This document shows positions 1 through 6,783 of a stretch of 48,272 nucleotides of DNA, piece after piece. Made by a program: the position numbers and the translations under genes. The stretch is from the IMG/VR virus record IMGVR_UViG_3300044712_000587, positions 1-48,272 of that record; one strand, given 5' to 3'. Position 1 is the first letter of the stretch. The number at the start of each line of letters is the position of its first letter. This DNA comes from a virus. The notes below the pieces were generated by a model. The model made no database searches. It was not told the DNA's origin and saw nothing but the letters and a program-made list of their open reading frames with translations.

Positions 1-127
1 GACCCCGAGCCCGCACGCGCGGACCAGCCGCCCAGACACGACCACGACTTCCCAGGATGCGCGCCGCCTCACTTCCGCCCCCGCAGCGCCGCGCGCAGCC
101 CTTCGAGCCACCAGCCCGCCAGGAACG
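1..127. repeat. Terminal direct repeat, left copy (circular overlap)
   Basis: These 127 bases are identical to the last 127 bases of the window (48146-48272). An exact overlap of 127 is the length expected when a de Bruijn assembler with k=127 closes a circular contig, so I read it as an assembly overlap and not as a biological terminal repeat. The unique genome is then about 48,145 bp, either circular or circularly permuted. A short physical terminal repeat remains possible. The copy contains the 5' end of the 53-aa gene listed at 48056 and most of the 22-aa ORF at 69-137. Confidence 0.93.
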
Positions 128-137
128 CCCCCACCAT
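69..137 (-). CDS. Very small hydrophobic peptide (22 aa)
   Basis: This ATG ORF encodes a 22-residue peptide that starts MVGAFLAGWWLEGL and ends in basic residues. A run of six or seven Gs lies five bases before the ATG and could act as a ribosome binding site. Its TGA stop overlaps the GTG start of the 53-aa gene (GTGA), the same coupling seen between many genes here. The aliphatic/Trp N-half and Arg/Lys C-end resemble a short membrane or amphipathic helix. It could equally be a leader that couples translation of the next gene. The function is unknown. Confidence 0.35.
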   Translation of the reverse strand: MVGAFLAGWWLEGLRAALRGRK

Positions 138-731
138 CAGCGCCCCCCCACGTCATCAGGTCGACCACCACACACCCCCTATTGTCTAGCAGCACCCGCG
201 AATCAGGTGCCAACCGTTAAACAGCAAATAAATAGAATAAGCCCATGCACAAGCCGAGCCAGGGGATAGACCCCCACAGAGCCAACCTTGCGCCCCTATT
301 ATGCGCTTCCCCTCTAGCTGTAACCCTTTGCAGGCGCAGGGGATAGGAGCGCGCCCCCGCTTGCAGCCGCTTTGCCGGCCGTTCGGCACTGGCGGAAACC
401 CGGCGCACAAGTCCGGCGCTTTGCCGACAATACGGTATCCAGACGCCGACTCTGTAGACACGCGCGCCCGAGCCCTGGAAGCACGAGCAGCAGCACGCCG
501 CAGCCCCACGCGCCCAGGTGAGCCAGCAGACGCAGCAGCACGCTTGAGCCCTGCCACGCTCCAGGCAGCACGCGCGCAGTATCCCCCCGCCGGCACGCAG
601 CAGCAGAGAGAGCAGCCCCCGCCCCATCCCAGGCGCAGAGGCAAGGACAGGCGCAGGAGCAGCAGCAGGACGCACACAGCACGCGCCCAGGCAGCGAACG
701 CAGAGCAGCACGAGCCCAGGCCCGTCCCTCT

Positions 732-824
732 GGCACGATGGTTAGCTGGCGGCGGCTGGCGGCGGCTGGCTGTCGGCACGCGGGTTAGCCAGGGGGGGAC
801 GCCCCGGCTGGCAGGATGGTTAGC
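732..824 (+). repeat. Three 15-bp direct repeats (GGCASGMKGGTTAGC)
   Basis: Near-identical words lie at 732-746, 775-789 and 810-824, each ending in GGTTAGC and starting in GGCA. The start-to-start spacings are 43 and 35 bp. Between the first two is a short GGCGGCTGGC tandem. The repeats lie upstream of the G-run hairpin. They could be protein-binding sites in the leader of the leftward operon. I know no matching family. Confidence 0.6.
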
Positions 825-825
825 C

Positions 826-861
826 GGGGTGGGGGTAGGGGGGTCCACCCCCGCAATTTTT
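826..861 (+). terminator. G-run hairpin followed by T5 (possible rightward terminator)
   Basis: Runs of 4, 5 and 6 Gs at 826-843 are followed by TCCA and CCCCC (848-852), giving a five-pair all-GC stem, then GCAA and five Ts (857-861). This looks like a weak intrinsic terminator for rightward transcription, isolating the late promoter from read-through. The G-run cluster could also fold otherwise. Confidence 0.4.
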
Positions 862-923
862 CATCTGGGGTGAGCCCTCACTTTCGCCTGACCTTCGATG
901 TTTTGCTTGTTTCATCAGGTAAC

Positions 924-954
924 AACAGTTGATACTCGCGGATTAACAGTTGAT
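924..954. repeat. Paired AACAGTTGAT site, 21-bp spacing (site 1)
   Basis: AACAGTTGAT occurs at 924-933 and again at 945-954, exactly 21 bp apart, that is two helical turns. The element between them, CTCGCGG, is shared with site 2. Because AACWGTT is itself nearly palindromic, the whole 28-bp unit is close to a palindrome with AACWGTT arms. It matches the unit inside the replication gene at 34847-34874. It is probably a binding site for a dimeric or tetrameric regulator or for the replication initiator. Confidence 0.7.
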
Positions 955-963
955 GCCTGAAAC

Positions 964-981
964 CTGCCTCGAAACAGGCAG
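964..981. other. Small inverted repeat CTGCCT/AGGCAG
   Basis: CTGCCT (964-969) and AGGCAG (976-981) form a six-pair stem with a six-base loop. The preceding TGCCTG (954-959) can pair with the same right arm, so two alternative stems are possible. It lies between repeat sites 1 and 2. Confidence 0.4.
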
Positions 982-1006
982 AAGTGCGAAGGGGAGGCGA
1001 AGATTG

Positions 1007-1031
1007 GGGCGTTCGAAGGGCGTTCGAAGGG
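1007..1031. repeat. Tandem 11-bp repeat containing TTCGAA
   Basis: GGGCGTTCGAA is present twice head to tail (period 11), and GGG follows the second copy. Each unit contains the palindrome TTCGAA. It lies between site 1 and site 2 in the control region, about one helical turn per unit, so adjacent protein-binding sites are plausible. Confidence 0.55.
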
Positions 1032-1047
1032 GCAAAGAGTCGGCAAC

Positions 1048-1078
1048 AACGGTTGCTGCTCGCGGGTTAACTGTTGAG
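1048..1078. repeat. Paired AACNGTTG site, 21-bp spacing (site 2)
   Basis: AACGGTTGCT (1048-1057) and AACTGTTGAG (1069-1078) are spaced 21 bp apart with CTCGCGG between, aligning with site 1 at a constant 124-bp offset over more than 30 bases with about six differences. It lies about 20 bp from the candidate leftward -10 element, where a bound protein would block or stimulate transcription. Confidence 0.7.
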
Positions 1079-1098
1079 GGCGCATCCGGTCGATATCT

Positions 1099-1127
1099 TG
1101 TATACCATCCCTTTCAGTACTTCGTAA
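1099..1127 (-). promoter_or_regulatory. Candidate leftward sigma70-type promoter
   Basis: On the minus strand, TTACGA (1122-1127) is followed after 17 bases by TATACA (1099-1104), preceded by TGG as in an extended -10. The -35 match is weak and the -10 is good. It would fire leftward across repeat sites 2 and 1 toward the AAA+ operon, whose first recognisable gene is about 1 kb downstream through the circular joint. Confidence 0.35.
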
Positions 1128-1228
1128 GAGACTAGATACATCCTGATAATAGTACCGCGCGCGTAGCAAGGGGCTTGCCAAGGTGTTCAGTGAAGTCTGT
1201 GAAGTTGAGTCGGCCGCGAGCGGGCCGA

Positions 1229-1263
1229 AACGGTTGACACCGGATTCCGGGCGGGTGTAGGCT
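1229..1263 (+). promoter_or_regulatory. Candidate late promoter with overlapping half-site
   Basis: TTGACA (1234-1239) is a perfect -35, followed after 18 bases by TAGGCT (1258-1263), a weak -10. The -35 overlaps AACGGTTGA (1229-1237), preceded by GGCCGAA exactly as in the replication-gene site at about 34841. A factor binding the AACRGTTGA word would therefore sit on this promoter. The predicted start point falls at or next to the ATG of the small terminase gene at 1271, so the mRNA may be leaderless. Confidence 0.4.
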
Positions 1264-1270
1264 GGCGCGC

Positions 1271-1843
1271 ATGGCGCTCGGGAAAGCTGACCAGTTCGAC
1301 GGACCCTACACGCCCAGGCCGAACGATGCCACGGACTACGTGGTGCCGGGCCTGGAGACGAACGGGACAGGACCGAGCGCGCGTGACCGGCTGCTTGTGG
1401 CCCTCCGGGATTCGGGGATGTCCTATCGGCAGATGGCAACCGCGCTCGGCCTCAGTTCCGCTGACGGCTTGCGCGTGTCCGTCTCGAAGGCCCGGAAGAA
1501 GCTCAAGGCGGTCGCGCTCACCTACCAGACGGCGTGTGACCGGCTCGACCAGGAGATTGTGCCGCTCGCGGTGGAGCGACTGGCGGGCATGGTGCAAGCC
1601 GGCGTGCCGGAGGCGGTGTTCCGCACGCTCGACGGGCGCGGCATCTTCCGCCAGCACCGCTCGGGCGATACCCAGGCGCCGCCCTCGCTCCCAAACCTCT
1701 CCATCACGTTCCAGACGGTTGCCAATTCGCCGACGATTGCGGCCGGAGCCATTGTCGGAACGCCCCGTCCCGCGTTGAATGCGCCGCCGGCTCCAAGCGC
1801 GGCCGCGCTGCCCGATCTCGTCATCGAATCCGCGAAAGGGTAA
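1271..1843 (+). CDS. terS: Terminase small subunit (probable)
   Basis: This 190-aa protein is the first gene of the late operon and lies about 0.6 kb before the large terminase subunit, the usual place for the DNA-recognition subunit. Residues about 38-85 form a helix-turn-helix region (RDRLLVALRDSGMSYRQMA followed by ALGLSS) and a basic recognition stretch KARKKLK. This fits sequence-specific binding of the packaging site. The C-terminal third is Pro/Ala-rich and probably flexible, for contact with TerL or portal. No good Shine-Dalgarno sequence precedes the ATG, in line with a possible leaderless mRNA. The assignment rests on position and the helix-turn-helix, so another DNA-binding role is possible. 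Confidence 0.65.
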   Translation: MALGKADQFDGPYTPRPNDATDYVVPGLETNGTGPSARDRLLVALRDSGMSYRQMATALGLSSADGLRVSVSKARKKLKAVALTYQTACDRLDQEIVPLAVERLAGMVQAGVPEAVFRTLDGRGIFRQHRSGDTQAPPSLPNLSITFQTVANSPTIAAGAIVGTPRPALNAPPAPSAAALPDLVIESAKG

Positions 1844-1847
1844 GCCG

Positions 1848-2165
1848 ATGGCTCAGGAATCGCTCGCGCTCGCCGCGTTGAAGGCCAAGACGAAGAAGCA
1901 GGAGGACGAGACGGAGCCGAGCGAGAAGCCCATGAGCCTCGGCGCACTCGCCGCCGCGCAGAAGAAGCCGCCGGCCGAACCCGCGAAGAAGTACACCATC
2001 CACGGCGACGGCAAGCCGGCGAAGGGCGAAGCCCCGAAGCCCGCCGAACCGAAGCATGGCGAGCGCGCGCCGAATCAGACCTACGACCTCGGCGACAAAA
2101 CGCACGTGTGGGACAGCGTGAAGCGCAAGTACGTCCCGAAGACGGAACTCACCCCCGTCAAGTAA
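1848..2165 (+). CDS. Lysine/proline-rich hypothetical protein (105 aa)
   Basis: The start is the ATG four bases after the terS stop. The product begins MAQESLALAALKAKTKKQED and is rich in Lys, Glu, Ala and Pro through residue 75, then has a short ordered-looking tail (TYDLGDKTHVWDSVKRKYVP). It is likely disordered in most of its length and may bind nucleic acid or a partner protein. Its place between the terminase genes suggests an accessory role in packaging, but no family is recognised. Confidence 0.7.
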   Translation: MAQESLALAALKAKTKKQEDETEPSEKPMSLGALAAAQKKPPAEPAKKYTIHGDGKPAKGEAPKPAEPKHGERAPNQTYDLGDKTHVWDSVKRKYVPKTELTPVK

Positions 2166-2179
2166 CCAGGAGGCGACAC

Positions 2180-2419
2180 ATGCCCGACCGTTCGCTCATC
2201 GACTGGCTCAAGATCGCGGCTGAAGTGAAGGCGAAGTACGACGCCTTCGATGCGTCCCTCGTCGACAAGCGCCTGACCCGCGCGCAGTTCGTAGACATGG
2301 CCCTGCCCGCCGCCGGAGACGTGCTGGACCTGCTCATCGAGCGCGGCGTCACCCTCGAAGAACTCTCCACGCTCGCCAAGACGGTTGGCCCGCTGCTCCC
2401 TCTGCTCACGAGACTGTAA
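2180..2419 (+). CDS. Small helical hypothetical protein (79 aa)
   Basis: The ATG at 2180 is chosen because AGGAGG lies seven bases upstream, the best ribosome binding site of the cluster. The product is mainly alpha-helical by composition (residues 6-75), with a hydrophobic C-terminal stretch around LSTLAKTVGPLLPLLTRL. It is followed after three bases by the large terminase gene. It could be an accessory packaging protein. No family is recognised. Confidence 0.7.
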   Translation: MPDRSLIDWLKIAAEVKAKYDAFDASLVDKRLTRAQFVDMALPAAGDVLDLLIERGVTLEELSTLAKTVGPLLPLLTRL

Positions 2420-2422
2420 CCC

Positions 2423-3874
2423 GTGGCGAAAGGCGCCATCGTCTCCGCGAACGCCTCGGGGCGGGTTGAACTGCTCTACAACCCGTACCAGCAAGCGTTC
2501 CTCGAAGCAAAGCGAGCGCGCACATCGGACGGCCGGCGCGCGTTCAACCGCCTCGGGATGTTCGCGGGACGACGTGGCGGCAAGACCCGCATCGGTGGCG
2601 TCGGCGTTGGCGAAGAACTGACGGTCCCCAACTCCCTCGGTTGGGCGTGCGCGCCGAGCTACCCCGAACTCCAGGACTACGTGATTCCCGCCGTGTTCCA
2701 GGTGGTCCCGAACGCCTGGATCAAGGACTGGAGCATCAGCAACCTCACGCTGACGTGTCACAACGGCGCGCGCGTCCAGTTCCGCTCTCTCGACGACCCC
2801 GAGCGTGCACGAGGACCGGGCCTCGATTGGGCGTGGATCGACGAGGCGCGGAAGATCCAGGAGAAGGCGTGGGACACGCTGCTCCCGGCGCTCATCGACA
2901 AGAAGGGCATCGCGTGGGTCACGACTTCGCCCAACGGCTTCGATTGGGTGTACAAGCGCTTCTACCTGCCGGCGTACGAGATGGAGCCCGGCTTCTGGGC
3001 CGCGCGCTACAAGACGCTCGACAACCCCTTCATCGACTCGTCCGAAGTGGCGGCGGCGAAGCGGCAACTCGACCCGCTGTTCTTCCAGCAGGAGTTCGAG
3101 GCTGACTTCGTGTCGTTCGCGGGCGCCGTCTACGGCACGCTCGTCGACGAGTCCGTGGTGCCGCGAGGAGGAATCCACTCACTCATCCCCGAGTGGCCGG
3201 AGATCGCGCCCTGGCGCCCGTGCATCGTCGGCCTCGACCCCGGCGCCGATCATCCGTTTGCGGGGCTCGTCATCGTCGAGACGGAAGCGGGGCTCGTCGT
3301 CGTCAGCGAATATCTCGCGCGACACAAGCCCGTTGCCGACCACGCGCTCGCGCTCCAGGCGCTCGTCGGCCGCTTGCGCCCCGAACAGTGGGCGTGCGAC
3401 CGCAGCCAGCGGCAGACGATCATCGAACTCCACCAGCACGGGATTTTCGCGCAGCCCGCGCCGAATGATGTCGTCGGCGGCATCACCCGCGTCGGCTCGT
3501 GGCTCCGCGCGCGCCGTTTGTGGCTGCCCGAGGAAACCTGCCCGAAGACCATCGAGCAGATGCGCGGCTATCGGTGGGATGAAAACGTAGACTCGTCGGG
3601 CGCGATGCGCCGCGAGCGCGTGATTAAGATCCAGGACGACCTGTGTGATGCGCTGCGGTACGCCATCATGCTCTGGCCGTTCCAACCGGGCGAAGCGCCG
3701 ATGCCCGAAGCGCAATCAGGACTCCGCGACCTCTCGAAACTCTCAGACGAGACGCGCTGGAGTCTCGAACGGCTCCGAGCGTGCGACAATCCAGTTGACG
3801 ATGACTCAGAAAATGCGGAGTATATGACGGAACCGGGAGAGGGCGACTCTCCACTCGGAGACTTCTGGAGGTAA
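2423..3874 (+). CDS. terL: Terminase large subunit (packaging ATPase-nuclease)
   Basis: This 483-aa protein drives ATP-dependent DNA packaging into the prohead and cuts the concatemer. The Walker A motif is GRRGGKT with Lys54. Walker B is WAWIDEA with Asp140-Glu141, followed by the coupling motif TTSPNG. The C-terminal nuclease domain shows IVGLDPGADH (Asp272), the CDRSQ segment and a final DDLCDALRYA acidic helix, as in RNase H-fold terminase nucleases. It starts at GTG three bases after the preceding gene. The length is normal for the family. It acts with the TerS candidate and the portal. Confidence 0.95.
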   Translation: MAKGAIVSANASGRVELLYNPYQQAFLEAKRARTSDGRRAFNRLGMFAGRRGGKTRIGGVGVGEELTVPNSLGWACAPSYPELQDYVIPAVFQVVPNAWIKDWSISNLTLTCHNGARVQFRSLDDPERARGPGLDWAWIDEARKIQEKAWDTLLPALIDKKGIAWVTTSPNGFDWVYKRFYLPAYEMEPGFWAARYKTLDNPFIDSSEVAAAKRQLDPLFFQQEFEADFVSFAGAVYGTLVDESVVPRGGIHSLIPEWPEIAPWRPCIVGLDPGADHPFAGLVIVETEAGLVVVSEYLARHKPVADHALALQALVGRLRPEQWACDRSQRQTIIELHQHGIFAQPAPNDVVGGITRVGSWLRARRLWLPEETCPKTIEQMRGYRWDENVDSSGAMRRERVIKIQDDLCDALRYAIMLWPFQPGEAPMPEAQSGLRDLSKLSDETRWSLERLRACDNPVDDDSENAEYMTEPGEGDSPLGDFWR

Positions 3875-3879
3875 GCAAC

Positions 3880-4275
3880 ATGTGGATCTCCGCCAAGCTG
3901 TTTCGTGAACTCCTGACGCACGCCGCCTCAGCGGAAGCGCGTGCCGCCGCGCTGCATCAGCAGTTGGCCGTCCAGCAGCAGAACTTCGATTGGCTGGCAA
4001 ACCACGTCAACCGCCTCGAAGTGGAACGCGCCGCGCTCACCGAGCGCATTCTGGGTGTCGGTGTCCAGGCGCCGCAGATCGAACGAGATCCGGTGGCAGC
4101 CGCACTCAATGTCGTCGGCGGCATCCCGGTCCAGGACAGGCCCGAGGGCGAAGACGTGGGCATGGCGCTCGCCGCGATGCAGGGCTCCAGCTTCGAGGAC
4201 ATGGGCGACAAGGCAGCGTCGTTGCTCGGCGTGACTCACGACCCGAAGACGGGCGCCGTGATCTACAACTCGTAG
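3880..4275 (+). CDS. Coiled-coil hypothetical protein (131 aa)
   Basis: The protein begins MWISAKLFRELLTHAAS and has a heptad-like helical region at about residues 18-60 (ALHQQLAVQQQNFDWLANHV), followed by an acidic, Gly/Ala-rich tail. It sits between terL and portal, where phages often keep small head-assembly factors. A coiled-coil connector or packaging accessory is a reasonable guess, but no family is recognised. Confidence 0.8.
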   Translation: MWISAKLFRELLTHAASAEARAAALHQQLAVQQQNFDWLANHVNRLEVERAALTERILGVGVQAPQIERDPVAAALNVVGGIPVQDRPEGEDVGMALAAMQGSSFEDMGDKAASLLGVTHDPKTGAVIYNS

Positions 4276-4285
4276 GAGCGCAGCC

Positions 4286-6652
4286 ATGATCGATCTCGGA
4301 CTCGGCACAGCCATCCAACCGCCGCCGATGGCTCCGCCTGAAGCGGGACCGCCCACCCCCGAGATCACCGAGAAGCTGTTTCAGCTACTCCGCACCGGGC
4401 AGATCGATCCGAAGAAGCAGCGCGATCCGTACAAGGACAACGAAGGTCTGATGAAGACCTTTAAGGAGATCAAGGCGGAAGTCCTCGACAACCGCTGGAT
4501 CTACGAGCGCTCGTGGTGGCGGAATCTGCTCTACCTGCTCGGCCGGCACTGGATCTACTACGACGCCACGCGCGGTCAGTGGATGGACAAACGGCTGGCG
4601 AAATGGATCCCGCGCCCGGTCACGAACAAGATCGCGGAAGTCCACCAGACCATCCTCTCGCTGTTCGAGTCCGTCGACCTCGTGGCGAAGGCGCGGCCGA
4701 CCGGCAACCAGCCGAAGGATATCAACGCCGCCGAGATCGCTGACAAACTGGAGCCCGCGATTCGAGCCGAACACGAGATGTCTCGCGTCCAGCGCAACGC
4801 GGACTTCTGGCTCATCGCAGTCGGCAACGTATTCCTCCATCCGTGGTGGGACAAGTTCGCCGAGGAAGCCTCGACGCTCCAGATGTTCTCGACGTGCCCG
4901 TACTGCCAGGGCAACACACCGAACGCCGAACTCATCGCTACCGGGAAGTGCGGCACGTGCGATATGCAGATGGACCTGCCCGACGAGATCAACTCGATGC
5001 TCGCCGGAGGCAAGGGCACAACGGACGTGTGCAGCCCGTGGGAGATCGCTCCGCCGCCTGGGTACTCCGATTTCAAGGAAGTGCCCTACCTCATGCGGCT
5101 CAGATGGCGTACGAAACCGTGGGTCGAGAAGCACTACCCCGAACTCGCCAAGAAGATCACCTTCGACAAGGGCTCCGACGAGCGCTCGCTTCAGCTTCTC
5201 CGCTCGCTCGCGTCACAGACGGACGTTGGCGGCAACCCGATGGCGCTGCTCTCTGGCGGAGGCATGGAACAGGGCGAAGGAATCGCCGAGTACGAACTGT
5301 GGATGAAGCCCACGCGCGACTACCCGAAAGGGCTCATGATGCGCGTCATGGGCGACAAGAGCCCCGTCATCGTCGAAGACGAGGGACAGAGCCTTCCGGG
5401 ACAGCTGCCCTACATCACGCCGCAGGGCATGGCAATCTGGCCCTGGATCCACATCCCCTACGAGCGCATCGGTGGCCGGATCTGGGGGCGCTCGCCCCTC
5501 GACGCCATCATTCAGAAGAACGACCAGTTGAACCAGCTTGATTCGCTCGTCCAACTCATCGTCCAGCGCTCATCGAACCCGATCTGGCTCGAACCGAAGG
5601 GCTCTGAGGTCAAGAAGTTCTCCGGCGAACCGGGCCTTGTGGTGAAGTACAACCCGAACATCGCCGCCGGCAACGCGAAACCCGAGCGTATCGAGGGATC
5701 GAACGTCCCCGCGAGCCTCAACAACCTCCGTATCCAGCTTCTCGAAGACATCAACCTGCTCGCGGGTGTCCAGGACGTGCTGAAGGGCGCGAAACCGGCC
5801 GGAGTCGAGGCGTTCTCCGCCATGCAACTGCTCGTCGAGCGGTCGCAGAGTCGCTTTGCGATGGTTCTGAGCGAGCGCGGAGAGGCGTACCGCGCGTGGT
5901 ACCAGTGCGCCATCGAACTCGAACGCACGTTCGGTCCCGAGCAGCGGTTCTTCTCTGTCGTCGGGCCGAACGGAACGTGGCAAGGCGAGTCCTTCCAGAA
6001 GGCCGACCTTTCCGGGGCGCTCCAGATCATCATCGAAGACGGATCGCAGGCGCCGAAGACGAATCTCGGCAAGCGCGCGGCGATTCAGCAGCTTCAGCAA
6101 CTCCAGTTGCTCAATCCGCAGGATCCCGACCAGCAGTACGCGATTCTCAGGACGTTCGGACAGCAGGAATTGCTGCCCTCGCTCGACGCAGACGTGAAAT
6201 CGGCGCTCCAGGAGCAGGATGCCTTCGAGCGATGGTCGATCAGCATGGAATCTAGGCCCGTTGCCGCTCCGGTGATGGACCCCATGAGTGGCGCGGTGGT
6301 CGGTCAGACCAACATGGTCCCGCCGAGCCCGTTCAAGCGCAAGCCGTGGCAGAACGACATGATCCACCTGTCGGAGCATCGAAAGTGGGCGCTCTCGGAC
6401 GCCGCGAGCGAGCTTTTCAAGGTGCGCCCGGACTTGGAACAGGTCTTCGTGCAGCACATGGCCGAGCATGAGGTCGGCGTGATGATGTCACAGTCCGGCC
6501 AGCCGCGATTCGCGCCTCCGATCCCCGTGCAGCCGCCCGCAGGCGGCGCCGGAGCGGGTCAGGCACTCAACAACTCCAACCGCGAGTCCGGCAATCCAGC
6601 CGACGCCGCGAGAGAGGCGGGCCAGGGGACGGAAGGCGCCCCGCCCGCGTAG
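4286..6652 (+). CDS. Portal protein with a zinc-ribbon-like insertion
   Basis: This 788-aa protein forms the dodecameric head vertex through which DNA passes. The size and the helical, Trp-rich N-terminal region (RWIYERSWWRNLLYLLGRHW) match large portals of podovirus-type phages. The portal core with long C-terminal helices is followed by a disordered Pro/Gly/Ala tail after about residue 740. Unusually, residues 204-225 contain two CxxC pairs (Cys204, Cys207, Cys222, Cys225) that look like a zinc ribbon. The gene lies next to terL and upstream of scaffold and capsid, the standard order. Confidence 0.88.
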   Translation: MIDLGLGTAIQPPPMAPPEAGPPTPEITEKLFQLLRTGQIDPKKQRDPYKDNEGLMKTFKEIKAEVLDNRWIYERSWWRNLLYLLGRHWIYYDATRGQWMDKRLAKWIPRPVTNKIAEVHQTILSLFESVDLVAKARPTGNQPKDINAAEIADKLEPAIRAEHEMSRVQRNADFWLIAVGNVFLHPWWDKFAEEASTLQMFSTCPYCQGNTPNAELIATGKCGTCDMQMDLPDEINSMLAGGKGTTDVCSPWEIAPPPGYSDFKEVPYLMRLRWRTKPWVEKHYPELAKKITFDKGSDERSLQLLRSLASQTDVGGNPMALLSGGGMEQGEGIAEYELWMKPTRDYPKGLMMRVMGDKSPVIVEDEGQSLPGQLPYITPQGMAIWPWIHIPYERIGGRIWGRSPLDAIIQKNDQLNQLDSLVQLIVQRSSNPIWLEPKGSEVKKFSGEPGLVVKYNPNIAAGNAKPERIEGSNVPASLNNLRIQLLEDINLLAGVQDVLKGAKPAGVEAFSAMQLLVERSQSRFAMVLSERGEAYRAWYQCAIELERTFGPEQRFFSVVGPNGTWQGESFQKADLSGALQIIIEDGSQAPKTNLGKRAAIQQLQQLQLLNPQDPDQQYAILRTFGQQELLPSLDADVKSALQEQDAFERWSISMESRPVAAPVMDPMSGAVVGQTNMVPPSPFKRKPWQNDMIHLSEHRKWALSDAASELFKVRPDLEQVFVQHMAEHEVGVMMSQSGQPRFAPPIPVQPPAGGAGAGQALNNSNRESGNPADAAREAGQGTEGAPPA

Positions 6653-6668
6653 TCAGCCTTCGGGCCAT

Positions 6669-6683
6669 CCCGTCCCCAACGGG
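6669..6683 (+). other. Short hairpin in the portal-scaffold gap
   Basis: CCCGT (6669-6673) and ACGGG (6679-6683) form a five-pair GC stem with a five-base loop just after the portal stop. There is no T-tract, so it is probably an RNA stability or attenuation element rather than a full terminator before the highly expressed scaffold and capsid genes. Confidence 0.35.
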
Positions 6684-6700
6684 TAGCGCGACATGAACCT

Positions 6701-6755
6701 CGCGGAACTGACCGCGCGACGAGCAAACCAAGGGTAATCGCGGAACCGACCGCGC
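6701..6755 (+). repeat. 17-bp direct repeat upstream of the scaffold gene
   Basis: CGCGGAACYGACCGCGC occurs at 6701-6717 and 6739-6755 with one mismatch and a 38-bp offset; weaker similarity continues beyond each copy. It fills the leader of the scaffold/capsid genes. It may be a regulatory or RNA-processing element, or a small duplication. Confidence 0.55.
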
Positions 6756-6783
6756 TCTCGTCGAAACAAAGGACAAAAGGGAC

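Larger units (their letters stand above)
138..1270. other. Gene-poor control region between the divergent operons
   Basis: No reading frame in this stretch of about 1.1 kb looks like a convincing gene. The frames that stay open (for example minus 186-848 and plus 301-873) give low-complexity Cys/Ala/Arg/Leu proteins without recognisable domains, and they overlap each other in all directions. The left part (about 460-740) is rich in GCAGCACG-like words. The right part (about 890-1230) is AT-richer and holds the repeats and candidate promoters listed separately. The leftward AAA+ operon and the rightward late operon probably both start from here. A non-coding RNA or a divergent small gene cannot be excluded. 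Confidence 0.6.

Noticed and set aside
732-824. CRISPR-like array
   Set aside because: There are only three 15-bp repeats with unequal spacers of 28 and 20 bp and no cas genes. They are regulatory or incidental repeats.
186-873. Several overlapping open frames on both strands in the left control region (minus 186-848, 217-711, 314-736; plus 301-873)
   Set aside because: All are low-complexity, rich in Cys/Leu/Ala or Arg/Pro, without motifs. No frame stands out by codon bias, so none is listed as a gene.
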